This document shows, in pieces, positions 46,526 through 56,758 of a stretch of 64,000 bases of DNA. Location: the NCBI GenBank assembly GCA_032719365.1, contig CM064876.1:60507864-60571863 (forward strand). Reading direction: 5' to 3'. Position 1 is the first letter of the stretch, and the number at the start of each line of letters is the position of its first letter. The position numbers were made by a program, and so were the translations under genes. The notes under the pieces are model-generated. The model had not been told where the DNA came from. It worked only from the letters and a program-made list of their open reading frames with translations, and searched no databases. Source of the stretch: Prinsepia uniflora. Its lineage: Eukaryota; Streptophyta; Magnoliopsida; Rosales; Rosaceae.

Positions 46526-47785
46526 TGTTGAGTTAATGTCTCCTTAGTGGATTATTAATGCATTGAATTTGATTATTGTTGATACCATATCGACCGACCA
46601 CCCTAGCACAGGTCCCACCAGGACAGGAAGGCCGCCGACCGATCGCCTGATCGGCACCCTCACGGCCTACGGCCCGCCGATCGGCACCATACTGCAGACC
46701 CGCCATTCGGCACCTGACAGTGAACAGACGACAGCTGCCTGCGACAGTCACCTAACCAACTCTGCCACACCAACTCCCTGACGGAGGCAGGTTGGGACTC
46801 CAGCTGGCGCCTCCTCCGGATATCCAGGGCTTGTCAGACGGCTCCCAGCCACCAAGCACCACCTGCTCCCGTAACAGTAGCCCACCTACCACAGTTATGG
46901 CTACTATAAATACCCCGAAACCCTTCACAAAGGTAAGACACTGAGAACCGACCCAGAGCACTGTGTTTACTTGCCCCTCGGCATTCAAATACTAACTTTG
47001 GCATCGGAGCCCCTTTGGCCGACACCACACCGGTGTCTAGTTTTGCAGGACCCCTGCCGAATCGCAACGCCCCCAGCGGGCCCGAGACACCACACGGCTG
47101 GTCCTAGAACCCCCAGCGGGTCTCATCGAGTTGGTCATTTCAGGATCAAACAATTATGTATTGGGAATAAATACATGGTGTTGTTCATTCAACCTTGTAG
47201 GAAAAGATTGATGTGGAAGCTTCATGAAAAAGAGCATTAATTGAAGAAGGTGCATGAATGGACTTCAATGAAGGATGTTGAAATGTGAGGAAAATGTCTC
47301 ACATTGGAAAAGCACAAATACAACTTGTGCCTTAAGCACTATATAAGGTGGAGAGCTTGGCCACATTTCAACATCAAGGAAAACACCTCACAAGTGAGTG
47401 GGTGCTTCAAGAGTGTGTATAGCTCTTGGGCTAGAGTGATCTTCTTGAGCACTTCAAGAGTGTGTATAGCTCTTGGAGTAAAGTGATCTTCTCGGTTAAG
47501 AGAAGGTGAAAGAGTGTGTATAGCTCTTTGGGGTAGAGTGATTTTCTCGGGTTGAGAGAGGGTGTACAAGGGGTATCCTATTGGATACAAGGGCTCGAGT
47601 TGGGTATAAACTTGAGTAGTGTAATCTTGTATTTTGTATTCTCTCATAGTGAAGGAGAACTCTCCGAGGACGTAGGCAAGTTAATTGGCCGAACCTCATT
47701 AAATCTTTTGTGTTCTTGATTTCTTTATTTCCTTTTTTCATCTTTATTGTTAGCACTTGCGTGGTGGACGATTAATTTCCTAACA
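46526..47785 (+). repeat. 3' LTR of the gag-only copia element, interrupted
   Basis: Segments 46526-46576 and 47158-47785 equal the 5' LTR. The middle is a foreign 576-bp LTR with its target duplication. Confidence 0.95.
46577..47152 (+). mobile_element. Solo LTR, Ty3/gypsy Tat-like, inside the copia 3' LTR
   Basis: 576 bp, TGTTGATACC ... GGATCAAACA, with target duplication ATTAT (46572-46576 and 47153-47157); the 5' LTR of the host element shows the unoccupied site. It is much more GC-rich than its surroundings. TATA box TATAAATA at 46905-46912. The phrase CTTTGGCATCGGAGCC (46995-47010) is typical of Tat-lineage LTRs. It is the youngest insertion in the window by nesting order. Confidence 0.9.
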
Positions 47786-48120
47786 TTTCTCACATAAGGA
47801 TGCACTCTCTTCTCATTCTCACTTTGATGAATCACTTGTTGCTTGAAGGATGATTGAGAATGATCAATCCATATTCTTTATATAGGGATAGATGGAAGAA
47901 AATCATCAATTCATAGTCATGAATAAGAGTTTGCTACAATTAACTTCATGGTAATTCCCGTAAGTATATTATTCTCCATCAATAAGTGCTCAACCATATT
48001 TTCAATCACATGGAAAAATTTGGCCAATATTCTATCGATGCATAATTCATCACATGTGCATTAGAATATCAAAGTCTTCATTTTGAGAACACCAATATTA
48101 TTATAATTCTCCTTCACTTA

Positions 48121-49139
48121 ATGGAGGGATTAACCCACATCAGATCCATTGCGCTCTAGTTGTGGGAAAAAAGTAGAGACCACAACCCATGCTTTGTGGG
48201 AATGCAAAAGGAGTAAGTTGTGTTGGGCTATCTATGGGGGTCAAGATAATGTGGATTATGAAGATCCATGTTTTACATGGCTATTTGAGACAGTTGCGAC
48301 TCAGGAAAAAAAGAAGGCCTTGAAAGCTTAGGCTTAGGACTATTAGATGGTCTGGTTCTTACAGAATTATGTTATTCATAATAAACATGAACGTAATTTA
48401 TCATTGGTGGCTGAACAATTGGTGGAGGAAAGGAAGTGCTTTAAGTGCAGACATTATGTCCGCATCAGGTGTGTAGTTCTCGATGGTGTTGTCATCCAGC
48501 TTTACGCTTGAAGCTCAACTACAATGGGGTTAGTAGGAGTGTTGTGCATGACAGAGGGTGGGGGAGAGAAAGGGGGTTTAAGCTCTAAGGTTTTTTGCTG
48601 CAAGGGGAAAGCTCGGATCGGAGACTACTAGTGTGGATACAGAGGTTGTGTGTGCAAGTTTGAAACTGGTGCACTGAATAGGTCTGTCCAAGGTTTATCT
48701 AGAGGTAGATTCGTAAGTTGTGGTTGCTATGCTTATGGGAGGTGCCGACTACCGTGGAGGGCTCCGAGCTCTAGTTATTGAGACTTCCAAATGGTTGGCT
48801 TTAATTGAGGCCATAAACATTGTTTTCCATTGAAAGGTAGGGAGTTAGGTGGCGCACGCTCTTGCACAAGTTGGGTTATCTGATCAAGGGTATAAAATTT
48901 GGTTTAATGCGGCTCCTTGTAGGATTATAGCTGTCATAGCAGTTGATGAAGCTTAGGATTGCTGCCTTAGTGCCTATGGTCTAGAGTCATATATGCAGGA
49001 TTGGGGCAGTCTTTTTCCTCACAAGATTTTCCCGATTAGCGGATTTTGTGGGAGGTTCTAATCAGGCCTCACTTGTTGGTGCTTATATGTACTCTTCATT
49101 ATTCTGTAATACGCTTCGATTTGATCATTAAAAAAAACA
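48121..49139 (+). mobile_element. LINE 3' end remnant, forward
   Basis: 48149-48331 encodes a zf-RVT-like segment (SCGKKVETTTHALWECKRSKLCWA). Downstream, degenerate RNase H-like sequence follows (KLNYNG near 48510, then LHKLGYL near 48865). It ends with AATACGCTTCGATTTGATC and an A run at about 49130-49139. Many stops. 5'-truncated. Confidence 0.75.
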
Positions 49140-49641
49140 ACGTGCAAGAGAATTTGAATTCATATGGACTGCAAACCAAACTTCACACTTGTAACTAGTA
49201 TTATTAATCTAATTGTATTTCTAATTTTTTTTATCCAGTTTTTATAAGTGACGATGTTGATATCCAATTTCTCTATATATAATCACTTTCTCAATATTCT
49301 TGTATGAAATAAAACGTAAAAATAAAATAAAAAATTGAACTTCACTCTCAGAATGACTTCACCCTCACAAGTCACAAGGTAGGAATGGACAAACAAACTA
49401 GACAACTGCCAAATTTAGTTGAGGAAGGAATCGTAATTCATAAGCCATAACATTAAACATTTGTTATGAACAAACATAATATATGAGCTATGACCAGCCA
49501 TTTACCTTATCGTATTTTACAAAACAAATTATGCATACTTATTACCGGATATGTTACAATTTCAATATGGTTTGGTTTCGATCCTAAATTCCTAAACATT
49601 CCAATATTTCATCATGCCTTTGTACCATCCCACATTTCATG
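49140..49641. other. Intergenic DNA, nothing recognised
   Basis: AT-rich, no ORF of interest. Separates the LINE tail from the next LTR fragment. Confidence 0.6.
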
Positions 49642-50028
49642 TGTAACGATCCAGAAATTTAAGAAAAATAAAAATGTCGGTTTTGTCCCTAAAGGTCAAA
49701 GGTTGACTTTTTATCTGAAAATTTTCTAGACAATTTGAAAGGACCGTGGGAAGATCTTGGATTCCTGAGTCCATAGACAAGCGATATGTCAAAATCAGAG
49801 GTACTGGATATAAGGGTATTTTAGTCATTTTGCAAGAAAAACCTAGGAGATTCTAGAATGACCTTCATTTTTTCCTTCCATTCTCCCCACCGACTTAGCC
49901 CCCTTGTATATAGGTATGTTGGTGTGTTATGGAAAACTCAGTGGAGAGTGGCCGAAAAGAAGAAAAATAAGAAAAACATGAGAACTGAGAGAGAGGAAGA
50001 AGAAGAGAGCTAGTAGGAAAAAGAGGAA

Positions 50029-50064
<36 letters not shown>

Positions 50065-51050
50065 AGGAAAAAAAAAGGTGGAGAGAGGGAGGAAAATAGT
50101 GAGGTACAGAAGGAATGAGAGTAAACCCGAGAAGCCCAAAACATGACCGTGAGTCATGCTTATGTTTTGAGGCCTTCTAACTCGAAACGAGGGACCTCAG
50201 TATGATGTGTGAGTTCTTAGGATCCTTGTAGAAAAAATGAAAGTTAGGACGTGGGAAGCATCATAACAAAGTGTTCGATGGATTGCCGAGAGGTTGGGTC
50301 AAGTCGTGAGAAGAAAAACTACGACAAGTGAAGGAAAGACGACCAGATCTGGTCACGGGTCAAACAACCTGAGTAGCAGACCTGGTAAGAGGAAGGTGGT
50401 GACATTGTAGTAGTGCATGGCCTCCACATGCAGAGGGCTTTCGCCGACGCATGAAGGCGCATGCGGCGGTGTCTCATGTGGTTGTCAACATGAAAAATCA
50501 TCGTACTTTTACTCTGAATCCAATGGTACAAGGTTTGAATTAATTGGACATCTTTTGAATATATTTTTGAATTTTCAATATAATATGTTTATATTTAAAT
50601 TAACAACTAATATAAGGAATTTGAGTATATAAATTTAAGGTTAATATGATCATTAAAAACCCCTAAAGCAAATTATCTTCATGAGAAGAATTTACAAAGA
50701 ATTATTGCATGATTATTATGTAATTTCACTATTATTTTGAAAAACATATTTGAAATATTTGTATGTTTGAGAAGTAATAGATTGGTTTCCTAATTAATGT
50801 ATGTATGTATATATATATATATGTTTTACCGTTTGAGTATGGTAAATAAAGATGAATTATGATGAATTGAAAATATGAGAAAATAATGAATTAATAATAA
50901 TGATAATGATAAATGAAAATTTTATATTTAAGTATTAATAAATTTATAATAATAATTATGATAAATGGAAATTTTATGAAAGTATTAGATATGGTATATG
51001 TGAGGAGCTCTTTGTTAAGTGTATATGCAAATTACCTTATTTATTGTAAT
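49642..51050 (+). mobile_element. Gypsy (chromovirus-like) LTR fragment, forward
   Basis: Begins TGTAACGATCCAGAAATTT at 49642 and carries the LTR phrases GTCGGTTTTGTCCCTAAAGG, a GAAA microsatellite (~50030-50066), a GTGAGTCATGC segment and the module GTGACATTGTAGTAGTGCAT at 50398. It is of the same subfamily as 21079-21511 and 60991-61560. The right part becomes AT-rich and no 3' end is recognised, so the boundary is approximate. Confidence 0.65.
50030..50066. repeat. GAAA microsatellite
   Basis: About nine GAAA units, in the purine-rich U3-like part of the LTR fragment. Confidence 0.9.
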
Positions 51051-51419
51051 TATTTCGTAGCCATAATTAAACATAATATTTGTTAATAATAATAAGATTC
51101 AGATTAAATAAAATCATAAGTTTCCACCTCTTTGACGAGGTTAGTGAGTTGGATGTAGGCAGTACCCCACAAGGGATATATTCTGTTTGATTAAGTGTTA
51201 AATGAAAATAAGAATATAAAAATAAAAAATTCCTTGTTTCACAAGAGTTATCAGACAGGAACATAATCAGTTTGATTTTTAAAGTAAATTTAAAGACGGA
51301 TCTTGTCATTATCAGTCCAATTTCTTGACTTTGGTGGAATAATACAGGTTGCCATGCTTTTTCTGCTTTTAACTTGATTTTAATTTCATCAAATGTTATA
51401 CCATTCAATTAATATATTG

Positions 51420-52205
51420 AGATTCATTTGAAATTGAAAGACGCAATTAACACTCAAAACCTGATGGCCCTTATTCCAAGCCAACAGCAGCCAATGATAA
51501 ATTCCCCAGAACTCTGCCTCCAAAATCTCTCTCGTACCCAAATTAGATGCAAATCCGGCTTTCCAATTACCCAACCAGTCATGGATGACACCACCAGAGT
51601 CAATATGACCATTGTAATCACTTGTGTAGGATTCCCGGGTAGATGAAACTTCTCCTCAAAAAAACCTTTATTCCGCCATATCCACAGGAACCAACAAGTG
51701 AAGGCATAAATAAGAGTACCTTAAGGCATGCCAAAAATCATCCGATAAGAAATTGTCAAATTTTGGAGGATCCAAGGGAAGAACTCATCAGACCACTCCC
51801 TGGTCATAGACACTAGCCTTCACGAGTGCACCCAAACATGAGCAATTAGACACTGAAGAAGAATATGGTCAGGATTCTCCATCGCTCCAGTACATCCCCT
51901 AACAATTAGGATTGACACCCATGCATCGAGCTACTCATTGAGAATTAGTGAGCAACCTATCCAGGTAAGCCAACCAAAAGAAAATTTTCACCTTTAGAGG
52001 ACAAAAAGCCTGCCAAATAGACACCCAAGGCGCATAAGGGCAATCATCCTCCTCCATGATAACTTCATAGGCAATCTTGACCGAGAATTCTCCATTAGAG
52101 GTAAAAGTCCATATATGATGGTCACTCTCACATTCGGTAAATTGATAGGAGTTTTAAATGATAGACAAAATGATCTCAATTGGAAGGTCTTTCATGACCA
52201 TTTTC
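51420..52205 (-). mobile_element. LINE remnant, reverse (zf-RVT and RNase H)
   Basis: On minus, 52030-51960 encodes a zf-RVT start (KIFFWLAYLDRLLTNSQ). 51930-51840 continues with WSDGESPDHILLQC. 51574-51420 encodes RNase H (WKAGFASNLGTREILEAEFW, then LLLAWNKGHQVL). Frames change between pieces. The 3' tail beyond 51420 is not evident. Confidence 0.75.
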
Positions 52206-53261
52206 ATTAGCACTGGACGTGGTTCGGTATAATTCGGTATAAAGGTGATATCAGAACTGTAACAATTCATTTTAACCAGTTTGGTATTTCACAACGTGAA
52301 ATTAATATCAAATCATATTGTGTACCAATTATGTTTGATACGATTTCGGTACAATTTCGATTTTGAGCCAAAATTACTTAACAAAAAGTTAAGCCAAAAT
52401 TTGTACAAACAAATCTTAATACACAATTACAATTAAGCAAACAGGAAACAGGGATTAAAGGTCTAAATAATAAGAACAACATCAAATAATAAGCAAACAA
52501 TCATCATACTGTATGTGTTATTCAAGCAACTCGAATTGCTTAGAGTACCAATGCAACATATAGATCCAAATTAAGAACAGTGAGTCCTCCCAAACTATAT
52601 ATATTTAGTCTTTCAAACCAAGCAAGTAAAAAGCCTAATAATTATGCTCTTATTTTTAATATTTAAATCTGCCCCGTAAATGTATAACCTTTTTTCTTTT
52701 TATACATGACTCATGGATCCTATGGTTCGTTTCGTATTCGGACTTGTATTGTGCCCAAACACATTTGACTATTAATAATACTAATTTAACATAAACTTCT
52801 TCTCTAAATTGCTCCTTTAGTCATGAACTATTTTGCATTATTGTCCTCCAATTACCAGAAAAGCTAATGAGGTGAAACAAAGTGAAAAACATAGTAGAAA
52901 ACAGGAAATATGATTGGACCAAGAAAATCCTAGAGAATCCCGAGTTTCTGTATATAAACTAGTAAAAGAAGAAAACAAGAGTTTTAAGCATATAGAACAG
53001 GCCAAGAAACCAAGCCACATGCAGTAAATAACTTGAACAAAACAAAGAGTTTTTCTTTTTGGATTTAATTTCAGGTTTTTAATTATTTAAAAAATTCAAA
53101 ATCAGTTCGGTTTTGGGACGGTTTTCCCCAATATTGAAACTAATCCCGTACCGATTTGAACTGGTTCTGTGTTGGTACCGATCATTCATTTGGTTTTTTT
53201 TTTTTTCGATTTGGTATGATACATAACGGGAGGGTTTCAGTATTTCGGTTTCAGTATTTCG
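52206..53261. mobile_element. Possible DNA-transposon remnant with TTCGGT-type end repeats
   Basis: The left end has GGTTCGGTATAATTCGGTAT (about 52220) and the right end has clustered TTCGGTTT, CGGTTTTGGGACGG, CGATTTGGTAT and CAGTATTTCGGTTTC (53100-53261). Clusters of short GGTTCGGT-like subterminal repeats at both ends of an AT-rich middle resemble degenerate hAT-like non-autonomous elements. No transposase and no verified target duplication. Confidence 0.45.
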
Positions 53262-53857
53262 ATGGCTGTAAGATCCAATTTATGGGACTACAGATTATTC
53301 AATAAAATACCGTGCTCACTCCACAAGGTAGACCGTAAAGAACTATCCCTGCCATTCCCAATTCTAACTCGATACCCTTCCTGGAGCACCTACGCTGCCG
53401 ACATAATGGCTCGTCAGGTCAATGAAGCCGCCTACTTTGCCCTCACATTAGTATCTGATATCGTCTTCACCTCCCCCTAGAGGTATTGCCCCAAAGACTA
53501 GCAGGACGTACTCCTCATCAGTCTCCAACCAACTTTGGCCACCTGATATCCAATTCCGTGGGTCCTATGCATCCTCTCGTTGCCTTGATTCTGGGCTACA
53601 AAGGCTTGGTAAGCCGTGAGTGGCAGTGTAATGTCTTCCATGCCTACTGTGAGTGTAATAAGGTGGCAGATAGAATGGCTAGCTAGTTTGGGTCATACTG
53701 GGGAGCCTGGTAATGTGTGAGTTTTTATGTAGTCACCTGAAGGCGTTGCTGCAGTTGTGGCTGAAGGTCATCTATGGGTGGGCTCTATAAGGAGCATTAA
53801 TTGTTTAGTTGGTTATTGGTTTCATTTTGCCCTTTCGTCACCCAAAAAAAAAAGATG
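53262..53857 (+). mobile_element. LINE 3' ends, forward, two RNase H pieces
   Basis: 53400-53480 encodes an RNase H tail (ADIMARQVNEAAYFALTLVS). 53580-53690 encodes another (GYKGLVSREWQCNVFHAYCE, then NKVADRMAS). An A run lies at about 53848-53857. Two similar tails in tandem suggest two LINE fragments or an internal duplication. Confidence 0.7.
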
Positions 53858-55640
53858 CAATTAACCTTATGAGTAAAAACACATAGCATTTCTTCATTAA
53901 CAAAACTTGAAAGTGACGAAACTAAATACGTACGATTTGTCCACACTGGCACTCTTGCGCCATATATATACGAGTCACACATAAATATGTTCTATTTTCT
54001 TTTTTGTCGTTTTTTAGCCAATTATTTTTCTAGATTTGTGCTCTGTTGTCAATTCTCCGTAATTTCTCTCAAACTCTTATTAATAGCCAATTTCTTCCTT
54101 TGGATCATATTTTGTCTCAAATTTCATTAAACCTATTACATTTCAAGCAAGTAAACATGATATATAACATTGATAATTAAAGGAAAACTTACTCATAACG
54201 TATCATTAAATCTAATGATGTGTATGTGAAATTTTTGGTAAAAAATTGTATAAATTGTGAGTGAATATGATAAAAGAGGGTAAATAAGAATTCATGGGGG
54301 AAAGTTGGCTAAAATAAAAGTTCAGAGGAGGAAATTGATAAGGTGTTCAAGTTTTCTTTTTTTTCGATAGGTACAATGATACTGAAGAAGGGACATTACG
54401 TAATATGTACATTGAGTATCGACTTCGTCCACAAGTGTCGAACTCAAGAATTCTCATATAATGTGTGCAGAGAAATACTATTAGGTCATCGCACTAAGTG
54501 ATATGGGAGTGTACAAGTTCATATAGCAAATTGACAAATGCAATAAATTCTGTTTATTCTATTGGTTTTTTTTTCCTACACTAGTTCTTTAAGGCATGGC
54601 AATGATATGATGACCAGTTCATGGAGTTGTTAATTAAGGGTTATTAGTTAAATCTTGTTTGGGATGTGATGAGGGTGTTATCTCCATCGAGGGAAGAGGC
54701 ATTAACTAATGGCCTTCATGTTGAGGCTGATGTATAGCTTCTACTCAATTAGTATATTCCCATGATTCGACGAAAAAAAAATAAGAAGAGATTTTTAGTT
54801 TGGGTTTTCTTCTGAACATTAAAAATTAAAGGAGATTCGAAGTTTAAAAATTACGTCTTTACAATGATATTCTGAGGAGACGAGCAAAGATGATTCTTAT
54901 TCCCCATTCAAGTGTTTGGAAATAATAGGAAATGATGATCGAGAAAGACCTTTTACTTCCATTCCCATGTTTTGTTTTGAAGTCATAGGAGTTCAAGTTC
55001 ATTTGCACCATCTATGTATCTTGCATTTGAAAATTTAAAAAAAAAAAAAATTAATGATGATATTTGATGTACTATTGTCTATATACTTGAAAATGGAAAT
55101 TTTGTATAGAGGAACGACATAGACCGCTATGCTATCTCAGCATCACTTTTTGCTGCTTAAAAATACAGCTACTTAATTCTCTCACACACACCATCAACAA
55201 CAAAGAAGAAAAATAAAAAATGAGCGTTGTATTATTAGAAACAAATTACATTTTATTACTTTATAATTTATACCAAATAACAAAGTTATACTTTTATTTT
55301 GAAATATTTACTTTACTATACCATACTTTTAAAAATATTACATCTGACCACTTTTATAACATTTTCAGTCTTTTCTCCAATTAAGTGTTGATGTGGATCT
55401 TTGGGTCCTACCAATTTAACATTTTGTACTTTAGTTACAGGGTTAATTACTAATTTACACCATATAATTATGTTAATTATTGTTTTCTGATTGAAATACT
55501 ATATTTTTCTCCTCTTAAGAGTTTTTTGGGTTCTTCCAATTTTTTATCCTCAACGAGTACTGGGTTTGTCCACCTATGTTCAACCTTTCATTCTGCTTCT
55601 AATTCATTATCTTCTTATTCTCCTTTTTCGATCTTTTTCC
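53858..55640. other. AT-rich intergenic DNA, nothing recognised
   Basis: Short ORFs only, with poly-A and poly-T runs. I see no domain or repeat family. Confidence 0.6.
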
Positions 55641-55762
55641 TCTTTCCTCTTGTAGAATCATAAATTATTGGAAAATTATGGAGCTATCACAGGGATCCAA
55701 ATCTTTCCTCTTGTAGAATCATAAATTATTGGAAAATTATGGAGCTATCACAGGGATCCAAA
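55641..55762. repeat. 61-bp tandem duplication
   Basis: Two essentially identical units starting TCTTTCCTCTTGTAGAATCA at 55641 and 55702. They contain ATTATGGAGCTATCACAGGG, related to the start of the Tat-like LTR seen in reverse at 61580-62126, so the duplication probably affects the beginning of an LTR. Confidence 0.9.
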
Positions 55763-56260
55763 TTGTCCTTGATAATGATAATAATTGCTCACAGACATCC
55801 ACATATTAAATAGTACATTCTCCACTTGAATATATTATTTAATCGAGTTAAAATTTTAATAATATTAATATTCTTTTCGAAAATTAATTGTCATTATTAT
55901 TTTTAATAATGAATAATTATTATTGATATTAAATTATTATCATTGTCAACATTATTTTTTATAATGGAAAATTATTATTAATATTAAATAATTAATAAAA
56001 TCTTTTATTAAAAAGATTATTTATTAATTACAATATTCATCGACCAATTAGAACGCTCCGCGACTTCCAAGGCTTCTCTATAAATAGTAGAACTCATGTC
56101 ACTTTCAAGGTAATTCGTTCTTCGCTTTTGAAGTATTTTTGATTCCTCTCTCAAAGTTTATTTAAACATCGGAGCATTCTTAGGTTGAATACGTTGGGAA
56201 TAAGGAAGAACAACTGTACACGCCAAGTGACGATATTGGCACCCAATGGGGCACATGGAC
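55763..56260 (+). mobile_element. Tat-like gypsy LTR with primer site, forward
   Basis: Parallels the reverse LTR at 61580-62126 in order: CATATTAAATA, AATATTAATATTCT, GACCAATTAGAACG, TATA box CTATAAATAG at ~56091, then AACATCGGAGCATTCTTAGG. It is followed by GATATTGGCACCCAATGGGG (~56232), the TGGCRCC-type primer site region of Tat elements. The 5' end probably lies in the tandem duplication just upstream. Confidence 0.6.
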
Positions 56261-56316
56261 CGACTCCCATTGTTGGCTACGGAACCTTTCTTATCTCAAT
56301 GCCTACATTTGGAGCG

Positions 56317-56758
56317 GTAGATCCAAGCTTACGCCCAGCGAAGTATGCAAGGCTTCGCCCCGCGAAGCGTCCATTAAGAGCTGAATTAAGAAATACCCAA
56401 AGAATGCTCTCTGATTTTTTTGGCGTTCATCAACTTCTTTTGTCGTTCATCAACTTTGTTCATCATTTTTGAGCTTCCTTCATTGTTCTTAAGATAGCAA
56501 GAAGATGACGATTAGTTTGTTCATCAGAAACCGTTGTTTATGAGTCTACAACTCAGATTGGGAGCGGAACACACGCTGGGGATCGAGATGAAGAACTAAA
56601 CCAATTTCCTCGCAGGACACACAAAGTGACGATACTGGCACCCATCGGGACACATGGATCAACTCCAATTTTTGGCTTCAGAACCTTTCTGATCCTACTA
56701 CCTGCATATGGAGCAATAGCTTCCATGCCTTCGCCTCTCGAAGCCTGGATGCCTTCGC
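56317..56758. repeat. 442-bp direct duplication, left copy
   Basis: Begins GTAGATCCAAGCTTACGCCC and ends CTGGATGCCTTCGC. The right copy (59053-59494) is also 442 bp, with about a dozen substitutions. Internal phrases (GACACACAAAGTGACGATAC, TGGCACCCATCGGGACACAT) resemble the primer-site region next to the Tat-like LTR. Confidence 0.92.

Larger units (their letters stand above)
44209..47785 (+). mobile_element. Young Ty1/copia non-autonomous element (gag-protease only)
   Basis: The 5' LTR is 44209-44887 (679 bp). The 3' LTR is 46526-47785, which is also 679 bp once the 576-bp insertion and its 5-bp duplication are removed. Target duplication TTTCT is perfect (44204-44208 and 47786-47790). I count two differences between the LTRs, so insertion is recent. 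Internal parts are the primer site 44890-44901, one intact ORF (gag plus protease), about 200 bp of residual 3' sequence and a purine tract before the 3' LTR. Integrase, RT and RNase H are absent. The structure matches the class described as TR-GAG (terminal repeats with gag). Confidence 0.95.
39011..48120 (-). mobile_element. Old Ty1/copia element, minus strand, broken and nested
   Basis: Read on minus from about 48120 down to 39011: LTR (47791-48120 plus 43893-44208, split by a younger element), primer site (43878-43890), gag, zinc knuckle, protease, integrase, then the 5' half of reverse transcriptase. The domain order (integrase before RT) and motifs are those of Ty1/copia, similar to the Tnt1/Tork type. 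Stops, frameshifts and lost catalytic residues occur throughout. The RT ends at 39011 against a gypsy LTR; the rest of RT, RNase H and the 3' LTR are not seen. The outer LTR end near 48120 is approximate. Confidence 0.85.

Noticed and set aside
46563..47240. + ORFs of 72 and 89 residues
   Set aside because: They lie in or across the Tat-like solo LTR and its junction; no coding signature.
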